From JAISGQ01 sp045534445 (GTDB taxonomy: Bacteria; Bacillota; Clostridia; Oscillospirales; Acutalibacteraceae), in assembly GCA_045534445.1 (NCBI GenBank), contig JAZSJQ010000027.1, forward strand, positions 1 to 43,841: 43,841 bases of DNA, given 5' to 3'. The notes beneath the pieces were generated by a model. That model made no database searches. It was not told the DNA's origin and saw only the letters and a program-made list of their open reading frames with translations. The position numbers and the translations under genes were made by a program. Below, in pieces: positions 7,637 through 16,047 of this stretch; position 1 is the stretch's first letter, and each line of letters opens with the position of its first letter.

Positions 7637-7666
7637 GCCCTGCAGAATTTTCTGCAGGGCTTTTGT
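7637..7666 (+). terminator. Terminator of the sensor-kinase-like gene
   Basis: GCCCTGCAGA (7637-7646), ATTT loop, TCTGCAGGGC (7651-7660), then TTTTGT. Confidence 0.9.
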
Positions 7667-7851
7667 ATATGGTCTTGCATATTATGAGATTTTATGCGCG
7701 GTTCAAAGCCGAAATATACAGAAACAGTAAGCTGATTATTTCTGAAAGGGAAAATCCAAACAAGGCAAAAACACAACATATATAATAAGGCGTCTGAATT
7801 ATTACAAATTGTGCTATTGATTTAAGATTTATAAAATAATAGTAAAATGTG

Positions 7852-7880
7852 TTGACAAATGCTGATTTGGAATGTATAAT
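7852..7880 (+). promoter_or_regulatory. Consensus promoter of a putative small RNA
   Basis: Perfect TTGACA (7852-7857), 17 bp spacer, perfect TATAAT (7875-7880): the strongest promoter-like sequence in the window. No open reading frame with a ribosome binding site follows before a strong terminator. Confidence 0.8.
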
Positions 7881-7886
7881 GCAAGT

Positions 7887-8002
7887 GATGAGAGGGAAAA
7901 CCTCGAATCCTGACATTTGATTACGTCTTCATAATCGTTCCCCATCCACAAACCACGAAACCACCTTCGCAAGAGGGTGGTTTCGTGGTTATACGGTTTT
8001 TT
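7887..8002 (+). ncRNA. Putative stand-alone small RNA, about 115 nt
   Basis: The 450-bp gap between the sensor-kinase-like gene and yicC holds a complete small transcription unit: the consensus promoter at 7852-7880, about 65 nt of non-coding sequence, and a 15-bp perfect terminator stem (7951-7965/7976-7990) with a T-run. The 5' part can form a small hairpin (GAGG-GAAAA-CCTC, 7892-7904), and GATG..GGG can pair with CCCCATC (7940-7946). I do not recognise it as SRP RNA, 6S RNA, tmRNA, RNase P RNA or a known riboswitch. yicC has its own promoter downstream, so this is unlikely to be a yicC leader. The first 33 nt could encode a 10-residue peptide without a ribosome binding site. Before the promoter (7667-7850) nothing further was seen. 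Confidence 0.55.
7951..8002 (+). terminator. Long-stem terminator of the putative small RNA
   Basis: Perfect 15-bp stem AACCACGAAACCACC / GGTGGTTTCGTGGTT with a 10-nt loop, followed after six bases by TTTTTT. Confidence 0.85.
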
Positions 8003-8049
8003 AGGGTGATATAAAGCTTTAAAGCTGCGCTGAAAGGTTTCTGTGTCGG

Positions 8050-8079
8050 TTGACATTACTATAATATATATGGTAAAAT
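8050..8079 (+). promoter_or_regulatory. Promoter of the yicC-to-spoVM operon
   Basis: TTGACA (8050-8055), 18 bp spacer, TAAAAT (8074-8079), 36 bp upstream of the yicC ATG. Confidence 0.65.
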
Positions 8080-8115
8080 ATGATGATTAAAACATGATTT
8101 TAAGGTGGCGTCGCA

Positions 8116-8994
8116 ATGATCAGAAGCATGACAGGCTACGGCAGAGCTCAGGCGGTCGTAGACGGACTTGATATTACGGTTGAAGTAAAGTCTGTAAACC
8201 ACAGATATTTTGAGTTTTCAGCAAGAACACCGAGAGGATATTCCTTTGTTGAAGAAAAGCTCAAAGCATATGCTCAGTCAAGAGTTTCCCGCGGAAAGAT
8301 AGATATGTACCTGACCATCGTAGCGGTTGATAATCCTGCCTGCGAGGTCGTTCTCAATGAAGCTCTGGCACAGAGTTATGTTGATGCAATACGCAAGATA
8401 TCCGAGATCACGGGAGTTAAAGACGATATAACAAACGTATCCGTCTCAAGATTCCAGGATATATTCACCGTTCGCAGAGCGGTTGCAGATGAAGAGCAGG
8501 TCTGCGAAAATATAATGACAGTTGTCCGCGAGGCAATGGATCGTTTTATTGAAATGCGCGAGGCTGAGGGTGCAAAAATGCGCGCTGATGTTGAGGGCAG
8601 GGTAGAGACTATCAAGGGTCATGTGACTACCATAGAGGAGCGTTCGCCTCAGACAGTTTCCGAGTATATGCAGAAGCTCCGTTCAAAGATATCCGACCTT
8701 CTCGGCGGTGCGGTCGTGGACGAGCAGCGCCTTATAACCGAGGTTGCGATATATGCCGATAAGGTTGCAGTGGCAGAGGAGACAGTAAGACTTCGCAGCC
8801 ATTTTGACCAGCTTGCACAGATGATGGAATCAGGCGAGGCAATAGGAAGAAAGCTTGATTTCCTTGTGCAGGAAATGAACAGAGAGATAAATACCATCGG
8901 CTCGAAGGCACAGGACGCAGCCCTTGCCCACATAGTGGTTGACGTCAAGGCGGAGCTTGAGAAGATACGCGAACAGATTCAGAATATCGAATAA
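8116..8994 (+). CDS. yicC: YicC/YloC-family endoribonuclease
   Basis: A 292-residue protein of the YicC/YloC family. The N-terminal signature MIRSMTGYGRA and the following EVKSVNHRYFE are near-universal in the family. The C-terminal DUF1732 portion contains DEQRLITEVAIYADK, SHFDQL, RKLDFLVQEMNREINTIGSKA and ends KAELEKIREQIQNIE. YicC members are endoribonucleases acting in RNA turnover. It is the first gene of a conserved Firmicutes block (yloC-remA-gmk-rpoZ-priA in Bacillus), with 12 nt to remA. The Shine-Dalgarno AAGGTGG precedes the ATG. Confidence 0.95.
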   Translation: MIRSMTGYGRAQAVVDGLDITVEVKSVNHRYFEFSARTPRGYSFVEEKLKAYAQSRVSRGKIDMYLTIVAVDNPACEVVLNEALAQSYVDAIRKISEITGVKDDITNVSVSRFQDIFTVRRAVADEEQVCENIMTVVREAMDRFIEMREAEGAKMRADVEGRVETIKGHVTTIEERSPQTVSEYMQKLRSKISDLLGGAVVDEQRLITEVAIYADKVAVAEETVRLRSHFDQLAQMMESGEAIGRKLDFLVQEMNREINTIGSKAQDAALAHIVVDVKAELEKIREQIQNIE

Positions 8995-9006
8995 GGAGAT
9001 ACGGGT

Positions 9007-9276
9007 ATGAAGCTTATAAATATCGGCTTCGGCAATATGGTTTCAGCCAACAGACTGGTTGCTATCGTCAGCCCCGAGTCGGCACCGATAAAGAGAATCA
9101 TACAGGATTCCAGAGACCGCGGGTCACTTATTGACGCAACCTACGGAAGAAGAACAAGAGCAGTTATTATAACGGACAGTGACCATGTGGTGCTTTCTGC
9201 TCTTCAGCCGGAAACAATAGCAAACAGACTCAATGATCGTGATACAGAGGACGAGGAGGAGCTCAATGAAGAATAA
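9007..9276 (+). CDS. remA: RemA-family DNA-binding regulator (DUF370)
   Basis: An 89-residue DUF370/RemA protein. The conserved start KLINIGFGNMVSANRLVAIV and the segment SAPIKRIIQDSRDRGSLIDATYGRRTRAVI, with its basic residues, match Bacillus YlzA/RemA, which forms oligomeric rings that bind DNA and activate matrix and osmoprotection genes. The position between yicC and gmk is the conserved one. The C-terminus is acidic (DTEDEEELNEE), and the last codons overlap the gmk start by 11 nt, suggesting translational coupling. Confidence 0.93.
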   Translation: MKLINIGFGNMVSANRLVAIVSPESAPIKRIIQDSRDRGSLIDATYGRRTRAVIITDSDHVVLSALQPETIANRLNDRDTEDEEELNEE

Positions 9277-9853
9277 TTGCGAAGGTCTTATCATAATCAT
9301 ATCGGGACCCTCGGGAGTAGGAAAGGGTACACTTATAAGCGAGGTCAATGGCAGGCTTGCCGAAAAGGGCATAAATGTACGCTTTTCTGTTTCCGCAACA
9401 ACGAGAGGGCGTTCTGAGCAGGAAATCGACGGAGTGCATTATCACTTCATGACCACTGAAAAGTTCAAAGAGATGATCGAAAACGGTCAGCTTGCCGAAT
9501 ACAATGAATACAGCGGCAAATTCTACGGAACTCCCATGGCAAATCTTGAAAGCGCGATAGAGGCAAAAGAGCCAATTTTCCTCGATATAGATGTCAACGG
9601 AAAGAATCAGGTAACAGAGAAGTTCGACGGCTGTGTGACGATATTCGTATTGCCGCCCTCTGTGGATATCCTTGAAAAGCGCATCAGAAAAAGAGCGCGC
9701 GATACCGATACAGAGGAATCCATAAGATACAGACTGTCCCGAGCCATTGAAGAAATGGAGCACAAGGACGAATATACATACAGAATAATTAATGATGACC
9801 TTGAAACTGCCGTGGAGGAGTTTTACAATATCATCATTTCGGAAATTCAGTAA
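9266..9853 (+). CDS. gmk: Guanylate kinase
   Basis: A 195-residue guanylate kinase (GMP + ATP to GDP + ADP). The Walker A motif is SGPSGVGKGT, the GMP-binding loop is SVSATTRGRSEQEIDGVHYHF, followed by EYNEYSGKFYGTP and the lid region RIRKRARDTDTEESIRYRL. The start at 9266 is chosen because GAGGAGGAG lies directly upstream inside remA; an upstream in-frame ATG would lengthen the protein beyond the usual N-terminus. It overlaps the remA 3' end and is followed 21 nt later by rpoZ, the standard arrangement. Confidence 0.96.
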   Translation: MKNNCEGLIIIISGPSGVGKGTLISEVNGRLAEKGINVRFSVSATTRGRSEQEIDGVHYHFMTTEKFKEMIENGQLAEYNEYSGKFYGTPMANLESAIEAKEPIFLDIDVNGKNQVTEKFDGCVTIFVLPPSVDILEKRIRKRARDTDTEESIRYRLSRAIEEMEHKDEYTYRIINDDLETAVEEFYNIIISEIQ

Positions 9854-9874
9854 AACAGGAAGAGGTATTAACTT

Positions 9875-10120
9875 ATGAAGAACAAGACAATCGATGAGAT
9901 TTTCAGTGAAGTAGACAGCCGCTATGCTCTTGTAGATGCAATTGCAAAGAAGGCACGCGAGATTGCCGACAGTGCAGAACTCAATCATGTTTCTCTCAAT
10001 GAGAAGCCTGTGAATATGGTTCTCCGTTATCTTGCAGAGAGCAAGGCTCATGTAGAGAATATAAGCGAGACCGAGGTAAAGATAGTAATTGACGAAAAAA
10101 ACGAGATCCTCGGCTTCTGA
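9875..10120 (+). CDS. rpoZ: RNA polymerase omega subunit
   Basis: An 81-residue protein fitting the small omega subunit. DSRYALVDAIAKKAREIAD matches the conserved omega helix (D-S-R-Y-x-L-V-x-x-x-A-K-R-A-R), followed by KPVNMVLRYLAESK, the conserved KPVxxAxxE-type segment. It helps assembly of beta-prime in the polymerase. The location directly after gmk is diagnostic. In Bacillus coaBC comes next; here priA follows after 25 nt, so coaBC is absent at this locus. Confidence 0.92.
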   Translation: MKNKTIDEIFSEVDSRYALVDAIAKKAREIADSAELNHVSLNEKPVNMVLRYLAESKAHVENISETEVKIVIDEKNEILGF

Positions 10121-10145
10121 GTAAAAAAGAAAGGAAAGGGAAACA

Positions 10146-12572
10146 ATGAGGGTTGCGGCTGTGGCAATCGAAAAGACGGCATATCACTTTGATAAGCTGT
10201 TTTCATATTCGGTGCCGGGCAGTCTCTCTGAAACACTGCAGCCGGGCTGCCGTGTACTGATTCCCTTTGGCAAAGGAAACAAAAAAAGGCAGGGCATGGT
10301 TTTTTCGGTGGGAGAGGATACTGTTCTTGAAAAGCTGAAGCCGATTTCGGAGCAGATAGACAGCAAACCTCTGCTTACGGAGGAAATGCTTTTCCTTGCA
10401 CAGTGGCTCAAGGAAAATTACTACTGCACTCTGTTTGAAGCAGTGCGGCTTATGCTTCCCACGGGCATCAATATAAATATCGTCCGTTCATACCGACTGA
10501 AGAAAGAAAGCGAAGAGAAATTCTCGGGAGCCGAGGCGGTGCTTTACAATACTCTTAAAAGCAGCGAAGCGGCGATCACCTATGACCGTCTTTTGGAGCT
10601 TCTTGGTCAGGGCGGTGAAAAAGCGATTGAATCCATGCTTAAAAAGGGTATGATCGAGCGGTGCGATGAAGCGGTGCGCCGAATGGGCGATGCAACGGTC
10701 AAAATGGTGCGTCTTACGGAAAAAGCCGAGGAAGCAGCACTGACGGCAAAGCAGAAACTTGTCGTCGAGCTGCTTTCAAATGCGGGCAGTGCCTCGGTAA
10801 AAGAGGTCTGCTACTTCACGGGTGTGACCAATGCGGTAGTTGACAGACTGGTCAAAAACGGCATTGCGGAGTATTTCGAGAATGAAGTCTATCGAAATCC
10901 CTATGAAAATGTTGAGGCATCAGAAGACGAAAAAACCATAGTGCTTTCAGATGAGCAGACAAAGGCTTATGAAACCCTTATGAGCGAATACAACAGTGAG
11001 CGTCCGAAAACAACTTTGCTTTACGGAGTAACGGGAAGCGGAAAGACATCTGTTTTCATGAAGCTTATCGACAGTGTTCTTGACAGCGGAAAGGGCATAA
11101 TAGTAATGGTTCCCGAAATCGCCCTTACACCTCAGACTCTCGGAAAATTTCACCGCCATTACGGAAATAAATGTGCGGTTTTTCACAGCGGGCTTTCCCT
11201 CGGACAGAGAATGGACGAGTGGAAGCGAGTGAAAAACGGTGATGCTCAGATAGTTATAGGTACACGCTCAGCGGTGTTTGCACCCTTTAGAGAGCTTGGG
11301 CTTATCATTATCGATGAAGAGCAGGAATACACTTATAAATCAGAACAAACCCCACGCTATCATGCCCGAGATGTGGCAAGATTCCGATGCGGATTCCATA
11401 AATCTCTGCTGGTGCTGTCCAGCGCAACCCCAAGTATAGAGAGCTATTATAACGCAACAGAAGCAGCCTCATATACTCTTGCACCTCTGCGCAGCCGATA
11501 TGGCACTGCGGTACTGCCGAGTGTTGAAGTGGTGGATATATCGCAGGGCAGAACAAGTGAGGGAATAATCAGCAATGAGCTTTACGAAGCTCTCAGCGAA
11601 AACCTCGAAAACGGAAGACAGTCAATACTTCTGCACAACAGACGAGGGTATAATACCTTTGTATCCTGCCGCTCCTGCGGCCATGTACTGATGTGCGAAA
11701 ACTGCAGTGTGTCAATGACCTATCATAGTGACAATAACAGGCTTATGTGCCATTACTGCGGTATGTCGGTGCCGTTTACAAATAAGTGTCCCGACTGCGG
11801 AGCCGAACAGCTCAGATACGCAGGTCTTGGCACCCAGAAGGTAATTGAAGAGGTTGAAAGACTGTTCCCGAATGCGCGTATACTGCGCATGGACGCAGAT
11901 ACCACCATGACCCGCTTTTCCCATGAAGAAAAGCTTGGAAGCTTCGGCAACTACGAATATGATATCATGATAGGCACACAGATGGTTGCAAAAGGGCTCG
12001 ATTTTGAGCGCGTTACACTGGTCGGTGTGCTGATGGCAGACCTTGATCTTTACTCTGACGATTTCCGCAGTATGGAGAGAGGCTTTTCACTCCTGACGCA
12101 GGTAGTGGGAAGGTCGGGCAGAGGAAAGAATGCAGGCAGAGCCATAATCCAGACCTTAAAGCCCGATAATCCCGTTATTCCTCTTGCGGCAAAGCAGGAT
12201 TACGGCAAGTTTTTTGAGAGCGAAATAAAAATCAGAAAAGCCATGCTTTACCCCCCTTATGCCGATATATGCCTTGTGGGCTTTGTGGGAATGGCAGAGG
12301 CACAGGTAAAAGGCTCTGCATATAAATTTTTTGAGATGCTCAGAGACAAAGCTACCGGCGAATACAGCGATGTACCTCTGAGAGTGCTTGGCCCCTCTGC
12401 GGCATCAATAGGAAAAGTAAACAGAAAATTCAGATATAAGCTGATACTCAAATGCAGAAACAACCGTCGTTTCAGAGCCATGATGAGCGATCTTCTTGTT
12501 GCCTTCGGTGCAGATAAAGAGAACGACGGAGTGACCGCATGGGCAGATATAAACCCCGACAGCGTAATGTAA
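10146..12572 (+). CDS. priA: Primosomal protein N', replication-restart helicase
   Basis: An 808-residue PriA superfamily 2 helicase that loads the replisome at stalled forks. The N-terminal DNA-binding domain starts AVAIEKTAYHFDKLFSYSVP. Helicase motifs: Walker A GVTGSGKT, motif II IIIDEEQEYTYK (DEEQ where E. coli PriA has DEEH), motif III LSSATPS, and C-terminal motifs GTQMVAKGLDFERVTL and QVVGRSGRGK. Between them lies a double zinc-binding insert (CRSCGHVLMCENC; CHYCG; CPDCG). The ATG is preceded by AAAGGAAAGGG. It lies in the conserved rpoZ-priA-def-fmt order. Confidence 0.96.
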   Translation: MRVAAVAIEKTAYHFDKLFSYSVPGSLSETLQPGCRVLIPFGKGNKKRQGMVFSVGEDTVLEKLKPISEQIDSKPLLTEEMLFLAQWLKENYYCTLFEAVRLMLPTGININIVRSYRLKKESEEKFSGAEAVLYNTLKSSEAAITYDRLLELLGQGGEKAIESMLKKGMIERCDEAVRRMGDATVKMVRLTEKAEEAALTAKQKLVVELLSNAGSASVKEVCYFTGVTNAVVDRLVKNGIAEYFENEVYRNPYENVEASEDEKTIVLSDEQTKAYETLMSEYNSERPKTTLLYGVTGSGKTSVFMKLIDSVLDSGKGIIVMVPEIALTPQTLGKFHRHYGNKCAVFHSGLSLGQRMDEWKRVKNGDAQIVIGTRSAVFAPFRELGLIIIDEEQEYTYKSEQTPRYHARDVARFRCGFHKSLLVLSSATPSIESYYNATEAASYTLAPLRSRYGTAVLPSVEVVDISQGRTSEGIISNELYEALSENLENGRQSILLHNRRGYNTFVSCRSCGHVLMCENCSVSMTYHSDNNRLMCHYCGMSVPFTNKCPDCGAEQLRYAGLGTQKVIEEVERLFPNARILRMDADTTMTRFSHEEKLGSFGNYEYDIMIGTQMVAKGLDFERVTLVGVLMADLDLYSDDFRSMERGFSLLTQVVGRSGRGKNAGRAIIQTLKPDNPVIPLAAKQDYGKFFESEIKIRKAMLYPPYADICLVGFVGMAEAQVKGSAYKFFEMLRDKATGEYSDVPLRVLGPSAASIGKVNRKFRYKLILKCRNNRRFRAMMSDLLVAFGADKENDGVTAWADINPDSVM

Positions 12573-12592
12573 AAGAAAGGTGCTGTATATAA

Positions 12593-13078
12593 ATGGCATT
12601 GAGAAAAATACTCGGTAAAAATGAGGATACCCTGAGAAAGATATCCCGTCCCGTAACAAAGATCGACAAGCGTATCGACACACTCATCGATGATATGCTT
12701 GAGACCCTTGAAGATGCACACGGCGCAGGACTTGCCGCACCGCAGGTCGGTGTGCTTCGCAGAATCGTGATCGTTGATGTGGGCGAAGGTCCCATTATTA
12801 TGATAAATCCTGAGATAACCTATCGCGAAGGCGAGCAGGAGACCCTTGAGGGCTGTCTGTCCGTACCGGGCGAATGGGGTATTACCCGCCGTCCCATGAA
12901 GGTGCGCGCTCAGTATACCGACAGAAACGGTGACGATTGGGAGATCGAGGGCGAAGGACTTCTTGCAAAGGCGATCTGCCATGAGGTAGACCACCTTGAC
13001 GGTAAACTTTATATCGACAACGTAGTCAGAATGGTAGACCCTTCCGAGCTTGAAACCGAAGACGATGGCGAAGAATAA
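12593..13078 (+). CDS. def: Peptide deformylase
   Basis: A 161-residue metalloenzyme that removes the formyl group from nascent N-terminal Met. The three signature motifs are present: GLAAPQVG, EGCLSVPG (metal-ligand Cys88) and HEVDH (His130, Glu131, His134). The C-terminal tail is acidic (ELETEDDGEE). It pairs with fmt, 15 nt downstream, which makes the formylated initiator tRNA. The ATG lies after AAAGGTG. Confidence 0.96.
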   Translation: MALRKILGKNEDTLRKISRPVTKIDKRIDTLIDDMLETLEDAHGAGLAAPQVGVLRRIVIVDVGEGPIIMINPEITYREGEQETLEGCLSVPGEWGITRRPMKVRAQYTDRNGDDWEIEGEGLLAKAICHEVDHLDGKLYIDNVVRMVDPSELETEDDGEE

Positions 13079-13093
13079 TAATCAGGTGATTTT

Positions 13094-14023
13094 ATGAAAT
13101 TAGTATTTATGGGGACACCCGATTTCGCGGTGCCTGTGCTGACAGCTCTGCATGAGGCAGGGCATGAGATAGTGGGTGTATTTTCACAGCCCGATAAGCC
13201 CAGAGGCAGGCATCAGGAGCTGACCCCTCCCGAGGTAAAAGTGGAAGCGCTGAGGCTTGGACTTCCCGTGTATCAGCCGAAATCCGTAAAAACAGAAGAA
13301 GCAATTGAACTCTTTAAAAGCCTTGAACCCGACGCTGCAGTGGTAGTTGCATACGGAAAAATACTTCCCGAAGCACTGCTCAATGCGCCGAAATACGGCT
13401 GCATCAATATCCATGGCTCCATTCTTCCCAAATACAGAGGCTCCGCACCTATCCAGTGGGCAGTAATAAACGGCGAAACAAAAACGGGCGTTACCGCAAT
13501 GCAGATGGATGCTGGTGTTGATACAGGCGATATGCTTTTTGTTGACGAAACCGAAATCGGCGAGAATGAAACAGCAAGCGAGCTTTACGACCGCCTTTCC
13601 GCAATGGGCGCACGCCTTGCGGTAAAGACCCTTGAAGCTATTGAGAAAGGTGAGTTTTGTCCCGAAAAGCAGGATGACTCTCTTTCGACCCATGCACCCA
13701 TGCTCGACAAAACTCTGTGTCCCCTTGATTTTACAAAGGACGCACAGACTCTCCACAATAAGATACGCGGTCTTGCCGTATGGCCCGTGGCAACAGCCTC
13801 CCTTGACGGACAGACCATGAAGATCCATTCCTCCCTCTGCCGCAAGGACATGAACCATAACGGCAAGGAGGGCGAAATAATAAGTTCAAATCCCTTGCTT
13901 GTCTGCTGCGGAAACGGTACAGTGCTTGAGATCTGCGAACTTCAGGCACAGGGCGGCAAGCGCATGAAGGCATCCGATTATTTCAGAGGACATCCCCTTA
14001 AAGAGGATTCATCATTCAGCTAA
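13094..14023 (+). CDS. fmt: Methionyl-tRNA formyltransferase
   Basis: A 309-residue enzyme transferring formyl from 10-formyl-THF to Met-tRNAi. The N-terminal Rossmann-type formyltransferase domain has VFMGTPDFAVPVL, FSQPDKPRGR, VVAYGKILPE and the catalytic signature NIHGSILPKYRGSAPIQWA with the invariant Asn and His, followed by GVTAMQMDAGVDTGDM. The C-terminal OB-like tRNA-binding domain (about 205-309) includes LHNKIRGLAVWPVA. Start ATG follows AGGTGA. Adjacent to def, as in most bacteria. Confidence 0.96.
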   Translation: MKLVFMGTPDFAVPVLTALHEAGHEIVGVFSQPDKPRGRHQELTPPEVKVEALRLGLPVYQPKSVKTEEAIELFKSLEPDAAVVVAYGKILPEALLNAPKYGCINIHGSILPKYRGSAPIQWAVINGETKTGVTAMQMDAGVDTGDMLFVDETEIGENETASELYDRLSAMGARLAVKTLEAIEKGEFCPEKQDDSLSTHAPMLDKTLCPLDFTKDAQTLHNKIRGLAVWPVATASLDGQTMKIHSSLCRKDMNHNGKEGEIISSNPLLVCCGNGTVLEICELQAQGGKRMKASDYFRGHPLKEDSSFS

Positions 14024-14035
14024 GGAGGATAATTT

Positions 14036-14719
14036 ATGTATATCGATAAGTATTATCTTATTCTTGTTTTACCTGCAATCATTCTCAGCCTTATTGCACA
14101 GGTCAAGGTCAAGACCACTTATTCAAAGTACAGCAAGAAGCTTAACTCAAAGGGTCTGTCGGGTGCGCAGGTAGCCAGAGAGATCCTTGATAACGGAGGA
14201 CTCTATAACGTTCAGGTACAGATGATACCGGGTCAGCTTACAGATAACTTCAACCCAAAGACCAATGTGGTCTCTCTTTCAGAAGAGGTATATAACGGTA
14301 CCTCTGTTGCGGCAATGGGAATAGCTGCCCATGAGTGCGGTCATGCTCTGCAGCACGCAAACGACTATGCACCCGTAAAGATTCGCTCCAAAATGGTGCC
14401 CATTGTCAATTTCTCAAGCACGATTTCATGGATAGTAATTGTGCTTGGTCTCGCCATGGCAAACGAGACCATTGCAATGATAGGCGTATTCCTTATGGCG
14501 GCGGCAACAGTATTTTATCTTGTCACGCTGCCTGTTGAATTCAATGCAAGCAGCCGTGCAAAGGCACTTATTGTTGACTTGAAGCTTGCGGGCGGCGATG
14601 ACAGTAAGGGAGTCAAGAAGGTTCTTTCGGCTGCGGCAATGACTTATGTTACCGCATTTCTGACTTCTCTTATGTCGCTTATCAGAGTACTGCTTTTAGT
14701 CAGAGGAAACAGGAGATAA
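14036..14719 (+). CDS. YugP-type neutral zinc metallopeptidase
   Basis: A 227-residue membrane-bound metallopeptidase of the YugP (Zn_peptidase_2) family. An N-terminal membrane segment (YYLILVLPAIILSLIA) precedes the HECGH zinc motif (His99, Glu100, His103, in AAHECGHALQHAN). Two further hydrophobic helices follow (about 125-165), then LPVEFNASSRAKALI and a final hydrophobic helix. The biological substrate is unknown. It is inserted between fmt and rsmB, with gaps of 12 and 3 nt, so it belongs to the operon; Bacillus has no gene here. Shine-Dalgarno AAGGAGGAT is strong. Confidence 0.9.
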   Translation: MYIDKYYLILVLPAIILSLIAQVKVKTTYSKYSKKLNSKGLSGAQVAREILDNGGLYNVQVQMIPGQLTDNFNPKTNVVSLSEEVYNGTSVAAMGIAAHECGHALQHANDYAPVKIRSKMVPIVNFSSTISWIVIVLGLAMANETIAMIGVFLMAAATVFYLVTLPVEFNASSRAKALIVDLKLAGGDDSKGVKKVLSAAAMTYVTAFLTSLMSLIRVLLLVRGNRR

Positions 14720-14722
14720 ATA

Positions 14723-16039
14723 ATGACACAGGCACGCAAAGCGGCATACAGAGTGCTTATGCGCACAGATTCCGAAGGTGCATATTCAAATATTGCACTG
14801 AATGCGGAGCTTTCAAAAATTGAGGACGAGCGCGAAAAATCGCTGGCAACCGCTATTGTATACGGAACCCTTGAAAATCTCCGGCTGCTTGACAGACAGA
14901 TACGCACACTGACGGGCAAAAGCGTAAAAAAGCTCCAGCCCGCAGTGCGCACCATTCTAAGAATGGGTCTTACCCAGCTTGTGTTCATGGATAAGATTCC
15001 CGACAGTGCGGCTGTCAATGAGTGTGTAAATCTTGCGAAAAAGTTTGCAAACCCTGCATCGGGCTTTGTAAACGGAGTACTCCGCTCCTTTATTCGCTCG
15101 GGAAAAACACTGTCACTGCCGGAGCAAGATGAAGATCCCGAGCTTTACCTTGCAGCAAAGTATTCGGTTCCCCATTGGCTTTCAAAGCTGTGGACAGAGA
15201 GCTACGGCATTGAAAGGTGCGAGGAGATACTTTCCGTTATAAAAGGCAGAGCGCCTGTTTATCTGCGTGTAAATACGACCAAGATAGATATGGAAGCACT
15301 CTGCGAAAAACTGGCGGAAGAGGGAGTAAAGGCAGCCCGAACCAAACTTGAAAGTGCCGTTTCGGTGGAGGCTTCGGGAGCTATAGACAAACTCAGCTCT
15401 TACGAAGAAGGTCTTTTCCATGTGCAGGATCTTGCATCTCAGCTTTGCTGCATGATCCTCGGAGCGGAAGAAAACAGCACGGTTTACGATGTCTGCGCCG
15501 CACCGGGAGGAAAGAGCTTCACAATTGCTCAGATGATGAAGGGTACGGGAAAGATAATTTCCTGCGACCTTTATCCCCGGAGAGTATCACTGATTGCACA
15601 GGGTGCAAAGAGATTGGAGCTTGGCAACATTGAACCTACGGTCAGAGATGCATCTGTAAAAGAAAGCGCAAAAGCGGATTATGTGCTTTGCGATGTGCCC
15701 TGCTCGGGTCTTGGCGTTATAAGACGTAAGCCCGATATAATGCTGAAGGCAAAAAATGAGCTGGATTCCCTTTCGGAAATACAGCGGGATATATTTGCTT
15801 CAGCCGCATCGCTTGTAAAAAAAGGCGGAGTGCTCGTTTATTCTACCTGCACTCTGAACCCTTCGGAAAACGAAGAAAATGTAAAATGGTTTCTTCAGAA
15901 TAATTCTGATTTTGAACCTGTGCCTTTTGAATTGCCCGAATGGGTCAGCAGAAATTACGAAAACGGCATGGCTACCATATTCCCCGACCGAGAAGGTGCG
16001 GACGGATTCTTTATTGCGAAATTAAGGAGAAAGGGCTGA
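14723..16039 (+). CDS. rsmB: 16S rRNA (cytosine-967-C5)-methyltransferase
   Basis: A 438-residue RsmB/Sun-type m5C methyltransferase acting on 16S rRNA with S-adenosylmethionine. An N-terminal NusB-like RNA-binding domain (residues 1-130, ARKAAYRVLMRTDSEGAYSN) precedes the Rossmann methyltransferase. SAM and catalytic motifs: VYDVCAAPGGKSF, CDVPCSGLGVIRRKPDI (proton-donor Cys) and YSTCTLNPSENE (nucleophile Cys). The end overlaps neither neighbour; rlmN starts 8 nt after the stop. Operon position matches Bacillus sun. Confidence 0.96.
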   Translation: MTQARKAAYRVLMRTDSEGAYSNIALNAELSKIEDEREKSLATAIVYGTLENLRLLDRQIRTLTGKSVKKLQPAVRTILRMGLTQLVFMDKIPDSAAVNECVNLAKKFANPASGFVNGVLRSFIRSGKTLSLPEQDEDPELYLAAKYSVPHWLSKLWTESYGIERCEEILSVIKGRAPVYLRVNTTKIDMEALCEKLAEEGVKAARTKLESAVSVEASGAIDKLSSYEEGLFHVQDLASQLCCMILGAEENSTVYDVCAAPGGKSFTIAQMMKGTGKIISCDLYPRRVSLIAQGAKRLELGNIEPTVRDASVKESAKADYVLCDVPCSGLGVIRRKPDIMLKAKNELDSLSEIQRDIFASAASLVKKGGVLVYSTCTLNPSENEENVKWFLQNNSDFEPVPFELPEWVSRNYENGMATIFPDREGADGFFIAKLRRKG

Positions 16040-16047
16040 GACAAAGA

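Noticed and set aside
7888..7920. 10-codon frame at the start of the putative small RNA
   Set aside because: No ribosome binding site; too short to judge. It does not look like a leader peptide rich in one amino acid.
7881..8002. Riboswitch or yicC attenuator
   Set aside because: No known aptamer pattern, and yicC has its own promoter at 8050 downstream of the terminator.
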